Shown: positions 63,148 to 64,000 of the stretch, piece by piece
Layout of the letters: the number at the start of each line of letters is the position of its first letter
Position numbering within the stretch: position 1 is the stretch's first letter
Assembly (NCBI GenBank): GCA_948473335.1
Contig: CAOKXF010000001.1
Location: 201,379 to 265,378, forward strand
DNA: 64,000 nt
Direction of reading: 5' to 3'
Source of the DNA: an uncultured Clostridium sp.
GTDB taxonomy: Bacteria > Bacillota > Clostridia > TANB77 > CAG-508
Notes under the pieces: model-generated
Seen by the model: the letters and a program-made list of their open reading frames with translations, nothing else
Databases searched by the model: none
What the model was told of the DNA's origin: nothing
Position numbers and translations under genes: made by a program

Positions 63148-64000
63148 AAAAGAATGTAATATAGTTAGAGATTTATTACCTAATCTAGTAGAAAATTTAA
63201 TAACTGATGATAGCAAGCAATTTGTTCAAAATCATATAAGTAATTGTTCAGAATGTGAGGAAATTTTAGAAATGCTACAAAATGATAAAAATAAACAGAT
63301 TATTAATTCAAATGAAAAAGAAAAAATAGAAATAAATCATTTAAAAAAATATAGTAGAAAAATGTCCTTATTAAAAATGCTATTATTTTCAATAATTGTA
63401 ATTATAATTGTTATATTAATTGTACTATCTATATATTTAGTCAAATCAATTCATATTAGAAATATAAAAATAACTGCTTATAATAATGTTCAAAAATTAG
63501 AAAAACTAGACAATTTTGCTATATATGAAGTATATCGTCAGCTGTATCTCCTTGATAATACTGAGTTTTACTCTTTTTCTACATCTGAATATAAAGATAA
63601 CAAATTAAAAGTAGCTAGAAAAAGTATTGATAAAAATAATAATCTAAGTTATGATAATGTATATTATACTGAAATGGGTTCTAATAAAAGAATTGAAATT
63701 GATAATATATCTAAGACTGTAACAAATGCCACATACAATTATACTTTTGATAATCCATCACAAATAAGTCTAACTGCAAATGCACTTATTGATGCTACTT
63801 ATCATGCTAATTTCTTTATTGGCATATGTTTTGAATGGTTTACTGATATTAAAACAAAAACATACAACAATGTAGAATGTTATGTATTAAGAACTTATAA
63901 TTCAAATAATTCAAATGAATATAATGAAGTATGGATTGATAAAGAAAGAATGTTTCCTATTAGAACAATTATGAAATTCGAAAAACAATATACAGAAATT
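63140..64000 (+). CDS. Zinc-finger anti-sigma protein (3' end outside window)
   Basis: 287 residues to the window edge, still open. The N-terminus begins MNKKECNIVRDLLPNLVENL and has the zinc-binding HISNCSECEE (H-x3-C-x2-C) of the zf-HC2 anti-sigma domain (about 32-42). A membrane helix (about 76-98) leads to an extracellular domain of at least 185 residues. It would hold the ECF sigma factor at the membrane until a signal releases it. AAAGGAGG lies in the sigma gene seven bases or so before its ATG, and the genes overlap by eight bases. Confidence 0.85.
   Translation, partial: MNKKECNIVRDLLPNLVENLITDDSKQFVQNHISNCSECEEILEMLQNDKNKQIINSNEKEKIEINHLKKYSRKMSLLKMLLFSIIVIIIVILIVLSIYLVKSIHIRNIKITAYNNVQKLEKLDNFAIYEVYRQLYLLDNTEFYSFSTSEYKDNKLKVARKSIDKNNNLSYDNVYYTEMGSNKRIEIDNISKTVTNATYNYTFDNPSQISLTANALIDATYHANFFIGICFEWFTDIKTKTYNNVECYVLRTYNSNNSNEYNEVWIDKERMFPIRTIMKFEKQYTEI

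Overview
The window looks like a chromosome segment of a very AT-rich Bacillota, most likely an uncultured gut-type member of the Clostridia. The evidence is strong A/T codon bias (Arg almost always AGA, Ile often ATA), AGGAGG-type ribosome sites, TTGACA-17-TATAAT promoters, an S-box (SAM-I) riboswitch on metK, an RF2 gene with the +1 frameshift, BceRS-BceAB-type modules, a YtvI-like sporulation membrane protein and a TIGR03943/YcgQ-type protein. No rRNA, tRNA or CRISPR array was seen.

Layout. 1-6 kb: 3' end of pyk, metK with its riboswitch, a coiled-coil protein, a 255-bp perfect tandem duplication running into a Y-family DNA polymerase, and an unknown protein. 5.9-11.3 kb: a two-component system plus an ABC transporter with an FtsX-type permease. 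11.7-20.4 kb: an envelope/glycolipid block (VTT protein, flippase-like protein, two GT8 glycosyltransferases, two PlsC-type acyltransferases, amidase, lipase, frameshifted glycoamylase). 20.5-25.5 kb: a BceRS-BceAB module with two recognisable BceR-type operators and a decayed ECF sigma fragment inside it. 25.6-42 kb: mostly core genes (murD, CBS protein, YtvI, guaB, guaA, secA). Between guaB and guaA lies a 714-aa protein with the sequence marks of an interrupted RelA/SpoT synthetase domain. A G+C-richer HIT-domain gene lies after guaA.

42-47.6 kb is an accessory island at the 3' end of secA. The last 48 bp of secA recur, diverged, at 45.77 kb. Between the two copies are a membrane protein, a tyrosine integrase split by a frameshift at an A8 run, and a RhuM-family gene. 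Downstream is a second, decayed integrase followed by a second RhuM gene, so two related elements appear to sit in tandem. A G+C-richer CofE-like gene follows. 49-59 kb holds prfB, aspartokinase, a minus-strand operon with an MGDG-synthase-like glycosyltransferase and two unknown genes, a small ferredoxin, a XerC/D-like recombinase and small membrane or secreted proteins. 59-64 kb holds asnB, an ORF6N gene with a PLD-like C-terminus, and an ECF sigma/anti-sigma pair.

Most unusual observation: all three genes of the RhuM/ORF6N type carry a long inverted repeat inside the coding sequence, in or next to the N-terminal domain. In the two RhuM paralogs it is exactly 25 nt, in the same codon phase and at the same aligned residues, but with different sequence. 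In the ORF6N gene it is a perfect 33-nt palindrome. Two intergenic 25-nt palindromes of closely related sequence flank the ORF6N locus. This suggests DNA- or RNA-level selection on a palindrome embedded in these genes.
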